52,162 bases of DNA from Clostridia bacterium (GTDB lineage: Bacteria; Bacillota; Clostridia; Christensenellales; Aristaeellaceae), in assembly GCA_017937505.1 (NCBI GenBank), contig JAGBDL010000160.1, positions 1-52,162 of the forward strand, written 5' to 3'. Positions 49,321 through 52,162 of this stretch are shown in pieces (position 1 is the first letter of the stretch; every line of letters begins with the position of its first letter). The notes under the pieces are model-generated. The model ran no database searches and had not been told where the DNA came from. It saw only the letters and a list, made by a program, of their open reading frames with translations. Both the position numbers and the translations under genes were made by a program.

Positions 49321-50064
49321 ATGGCCCAGATCACGACCAACGCCATCGTGGTGCGCCGCGCGGACTACCGCGAGAACGACCGGATGATCACGCTCTTTTC
49401 ACCCACGATGGGACGCATCGACGCGCTGTGCCGGGGCTGCCGCCGGCAGAAGAGCCCGCTGATGGCGGCGAGCGAGCTGTTCTGCGCGGGCGAGTACGTG
49501 CTCTATCAGACGCACGACCGGGCGACGGTGGTCTCCTGCCAGATATCGGATACCTACTACGCGCTGCGCAGCGACTATGAGAAGCTCTCCCACGGCATGT
49601 ACATGCTGGAGCTGTGCAGCGCCGCCATCCAGCCCGCGCAGGAAAATGAGCGGCTGTTCATGCTGCTGCTGCGCGCACTGGCGCATCTGTGCTACGGCGA
49701 GGCCGCGCCGCGCAGGATCACGGCGGTCTTTCTGATGGGCATGACCTCGCTGCTGGGCTTCCGGCCGCAGGTGGGCCGGTGCGCGCGCTGCGGCACGCCG
49801 ATTCTGCAAAACCGCTCAGGCGACGATACGCTCATCGCGTCCTTCAGCCCGGAAGCCGGCGGCGTGCTCTGCCCCGGCTGCAGCGCGGGCGAAAAATGCC
49901 GCCTGCGGGAAAGGGACGTATTGTATTTGCAGGACATCATGAAGCGGGGACTTGCGTCGCTGGATACCGGGGCGGAATGCCCGGACGCGCTGTTTGACGC
50001 GCTGCGCGCCCTGGCGGAGGGGCGGCTCGACACGCCGATCCGCTCGGGCAGGATGCTGGGATGA
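49321..50064 (+). CDS. recO: DNA repair protein RecO
   Basis: A 247-residue RecO that promotes RecA loading and strand annealing with RecF/RecR. The OB-fold N-terminus is ITTNAIVVRRADYRENDRMI and LFSPTMGRIDALCRGCRR. The zinc site uses CARCG at about 158-162 and CPGCS at about 184-188. It is complete in length. The next gene begins 12 bases downstream. Confidence 0.93.
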   Translation: MAQITTNAIVVRRADYRENDRMITLFSPTMGRIDALCRGCRRQKSPLMAASELFCAGEYVLYQTHDRATVVSCQISDTYYALRSDYEKLSHGMYMLELCSAAIQPAQENERLFMLLLRALAHLCYGEAAPRRITAVFLMGMTSLLGFRPQVGRCARCGTPILQNRSGDDTLIASFSPEAGGVLCPGCSAGEKCRLRERDVLYLQDIMKRGLASLDTGAECPDALFDALRALAEGRLDTPIRSGRMLG

Positions 50065-50076
50065 GGAGGAAGAGTT

Positions 50077-50799
50077 ATGGATGGACAGAAGCTGAATCAG
50101 CTCAAAGCGTGGGTAAGCGAATCCAAACGCATCGTGTTCTTTGGCGGCGCGGGCGTGAGCACGGAATCGGGCATCCCGGATTTCCGCGGCGTGGACGGAT
50201 TGTACCACCAGAAGTTCCGCGAGCCGCCGGAGACGATCATCTCCCACAGCTACTACGTCAAGCACCCCGACGTGTTCTTCGAGTTCTACCGCACGCGCAT
50301 GCTCTATCCGGAGGCGAAACCCAATCTCGCGCACCAAAAGCTGGCCGAGTGGGAGCGCGAGGGCAGGCTGCTCGCCGTCGTCACGCAGAACATCGACGGT
50401 CTGCATCAGATGGCCGGCAGCAAAAACGTGTATGAGCTGCACGGCAGCGTGCACCGCAACATCTGCCAGCAATGCGGGAAGGTATACGACCTTCAGGCGT
50501 TCATGCAGATGGAACACATCCCCGTCTGCCCGGCCTGCGGCGGCAGGGTGAAGCCGGACGTGGTGCTCTATGAGGAGGCGCTCGACGGCCGCACGATTTC
50601 CGGCGCGGTGGACGCCATCCGCCGCGCAGACCTGCTGATCGTCGCCGGCACCTCTCTGACGGTGTACCCCGCGGCGGCGTTCCTGGACGAATACCCCGGC
50701 AACCGGCTCGTGCTCATCAACAGGACGGAGACCAAGCGAGACAACATCGCAAACCTCGTGCTGCACGAGAAGCTGGGGGATGTGTTTGCCAGGCTGTAA
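50077..50799 (+). CDS. cobB: Sir2-family NAD-dependent deacylase (canonical)
   Basis: A 240-residue class-U-type bacterial sirtuin. NAD motif GAGVSTESGIPDFRG at 25-38 keeps the conserved Arg37. TQNID at 103-107, catalytic His122 in ELHGS and zinc Cys 130, 133, 151 and 154 are all present. It would remove acetyl or other acyl groups from lysines of metabolic enzymes. It starts 12 bases after recO. It is the more typical of two sirtuins in this window. Confidence 0.93.
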   Translation: MDGQKLNQLKAWVSESKRIVFFGGAGVSTESGIPDFRGVDGLYHQKFREPPETIISHSYYVKHPDVFFEFYRTRMLYPEAKPNLAHQKLAEWEREGRLLAVVTQNIDGLHQMAGSKNVYELHGSVHRNICQQCGKVYDLQAFMQMEHIPVCPACGGRVKPDVVLYEEALDGRTISGAVDAIRRADLLIVAGTSLTVYPAAAFLDEYPGNRLVLINRTETKRDNIANLVLHEKLGDVFARL

Positions 50800-50826
50800 T
50801 GCCGCAGGATCGCTGTATGCTCATCA

Positions 50827-50866
50827 AAAAACAGGAAGCAGTCTGATGAAACTGCATCCTGTTTTT
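50827..50866. terminator. Bidirectional terminator
   Basis: AAAAACAGGA (50827-50836) with inner GCAGT pairs with ACTGC and TCCTGTTTTT (50857-50866). It serves the sirtuin gene and the convergent YfhO-like gene. Confidence 0.85.
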
Positions 50867-50881
50867 CAATATTCGGGACGA

Positions 50882-52162
50882 TCAATGGGCGAGCCTTTCC
50901 TGATGCGATCTGCGCCGCCGGGCTTTCCGCGCGAGCACGACATACCCGCCCAGCACCGCCGCGGCCATTGTGCTCATCGCAATCCCGGGGATCAGCATCC
51001 GCGTGCGGTAGGTGAATGCGATCTCGTGCTCGCCCGGCTCCACCCACACGGCCATGAACGACACGTCGCAGGGGATGATCTCCGCCTCCTGCCCGTCCAC
51101 CGTGGCGGTAAAGCCCTTGTCGTGCGGGATGGTGAAGATGACAAGCCCCGCTTCCTTCGCGTCGATGTGCGCGTCAAAGCCGTCGGCGCGCGTCTCAAAG
51201 CGGTCGCAGGCGTTTGCCTGCAGGCGCGCTGCGCTCTCCTGCCAGTCGGGAATGGCGTATACGTCGAGCACCTGCAGCCTGTCCGAAAAGCGCGCAAGGT
51301 CAGCGTCATGAAGCGCCGCGGCGGCCAGCAGCACCGTGCCGATCGTCTCGCTGTCCATCCGCTGATGGTGCGTGCCGGTTACGACCGTCTGCAAAAAGCC
51401 CATCGGGACGGCGTTCGGGTTCGTGTACACGGCAAAGCCGTTCTCCTCGCGGTCGTAGACAAAGCCCTCCGGCACCTCGTCCTCCTCGCTGAAGCGGTGA
51501 TATTCCGTCACGGACAGCAGCGCGCGCAGGGCGGCCTGGCTGTCCGGCGGGGAGACGGTGGTCGATTCGTCGTAGCCGAAGCCCGCCATTGCCACAAACC
51601 TGCCCACGGTCGACGTGCGCAGCGAGGAGAAGCAGGTCAGCGAGGAGCAGCCGCGGATGAGGCCGTAATTGCGCAGCATTTTGCCGTAGTCGATGCGCTT
51701 GTATTCGCTTGTTTCTTCAAGCTCGAGCGCGGAGAGCGTCGGCTGGGCGATTTGATCGAGCGTGTACACGCCGCTGCCGGGCGTTTCGCTGCCGGAGAGG
51801 ATTTCCCGGTCGCCCACCGCGATGTACAGCGCGTACTGCGCGCAGGCGATCAGGCAGACGACGGCCAGCGCGGGGGCGAAGCGTGGCCTTTTGAGGATGA
51901 GCAGCAGCATGCCCGCCGCGCCCAGAAGCGACAGCGCGATGGACAGCGCGCGCAGCGCGCCGCCGGCGTACGCCCCTGTGCGGCGATGGCGGATCACCTG
52001 GGCGATGCGCTCGGGCAGGGCAGACAGCGCGCCCTCGGGCAGAAGGAAGGGCACGGTCAGCAGCAGCACGAGCGCGCTGCACGCGGCAAAGGCGGCAAGC
52101 CACGCGCGGCGGCTGCGCACATCGCGCAGCGCCAGGAGCGTGGCCAGCGTGATCAGCAGCGC
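50882..52162 (-). CDS. YfhO-like membrane protein, C-terminal part (5' truncated by window)
   Basis: The frame stays open to the window edge, so the start lies beyond it; 426 codons are visible. It has hydrophobic segments near 52.1, 51.9 and at the C-terminus (GIAMSTMAAAVLGGYVVLA) around a large soluble domain with SLRTSTVGRFVAMAGFGYD, FVYDREENGFAVYTNPNAVP and FTIPHDKGFTATVDGQEAEI. These fit the YfhO (glycosyltransferase-like, GT-C-fold) family, which helps glycosylate lipoteichoic acids or wall polymers. C-terminal basic tail RRRRSHQERLAH. Confidence 0.75.
   Translation of the reverse strand, partial: ALLITLATLLALRDVRSRRAWLAAFAACSALVLLLTVPFLLPEGALSALPERIAQVIRHRRTGAYAGGALRALSIALSLLGAAGMLLLILKRPRFAPALAVVCLIACAQYALYIAVGDREILSGSETPGSGVYTLDQIAQPTLSALELEETSEYKRIDYGKMLRNYGLIRGCSSLTCFSSLRTSTVGRFVAMAGFGYDESTTVSPPDSQAALRALLSVTEYHRFSEEDEVPEGFVYDREENGFAVYTNPNAVPMGFLQTVVTGTHHQRMDSETIGTVLLAAAALHDADLARFSDRLQVLDVYAIPDWQESAARLQANACDRFETRADGFDAHIDAKEAGLVIFTIPHDKGFTATVDGQEAEIIPCDVSFMAVWVEPGEHEIAFTYRTRMLIPGIAMSTMAAAVLGGYVVLARKARRRRSHQERLAH

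Noticed and set aside
1..52162. CRISPR array, prophage or intact insertion sequence
   Set aside because: I found no regularly spaced repeats, phage structural genes or transposase genes; mobile signals are limited to the small fold-back elements.

Overview
The window looks like a GC-rich chromosome segment of a Bacillota (Firmicutes) bacterium, most plausibly a strictly fermentative gut-type clostridium. Supporting signs are HPr kinase/phosphorylase beside a ROK glucokinase, an SdpR/SdpI pair, YjdF with its riboswitch-type leader, a CyuA-type cysteine desulfidase, RecO, clear TTGACA/TATAAT promoters and AGGAGG ribosome sites. No rRNA, phage or CRISPR is present. The only tRNA is tRNA-Ala(CGC). 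Taxonomy below class cannot be set from the sequence alone.

Layout. 1-4.9 kb: end of a secreted protein, then a TAXI-type TRAP transporter (fused permease plus binding protein) and a D-2-hydroxyacid dehydrogenase. 5-10.6 kb: phosphohexomutase, HprK, glucokinase, a beta-lactamase-fold hydrolase and an autoregulated sdpR-sdpI operon. 10.8-14.3 kb (minus): a heterodimeric ABC exporter. 14.4-20.2 kb: NifX-like protein, yjdF with leader RNA, radical SAM protein, MATE pump, a sirtuin with an altered motif and a PfkB kinase. 20.3-27.3 kb (minus): an iron/aminoethylphosphonate-type ABC importer with a trailing EIIC-like protein, then a CoA-transferase. 27.4-31 kb: D-cysteine desulfhydrase family enzyme, TetR regulator and sodium:solute symporter with an operator between the last two.

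31-44.8 kb is the most interesting part. A siroheme sulfite/nitrite-reductase-like protein and a Crp/Fnr regulator precede what looks like one 11-gene operon: CyuA-type cysteine desulfidase, a five-gene flavin/iron-sulfur amine or imino-acid dehydrogenase (HcnABC/LhpBEF-like, but with the alpha subunit's C-terminal 2Fe-2S domain on its own gene and an added ferredoxin-like gene), a DHDPS-family aldolase/deaminase, a CoA-disulfide/persulfide reductase-like flavoprotein, a PPC (DUF296) protein and a second TAXI TRAP transporter. A perfect TGTAA-N6-TTACA box lies upstream. I read this as an uptake-and-oxidation route for an imino or amino acid with a sulfur side, substrate unknown.

44.9-52 kb is housekeeping: GNAT acetyltransferase, tRNA-Ala, ZIP metal transporter behind a Fur-family-like box, a CcdA-TlpA fusion, a membrane protein, RecO, a canonical sirtuin and the end of a YfhO-like membrane protein. 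Three fold-back (MITE-like) elements sit at or just past stop codons (15.6, 25.6 and 32.6 kb), and a structured repeat occurs at 8.5 kb with a partial copy at 10.8 kb.
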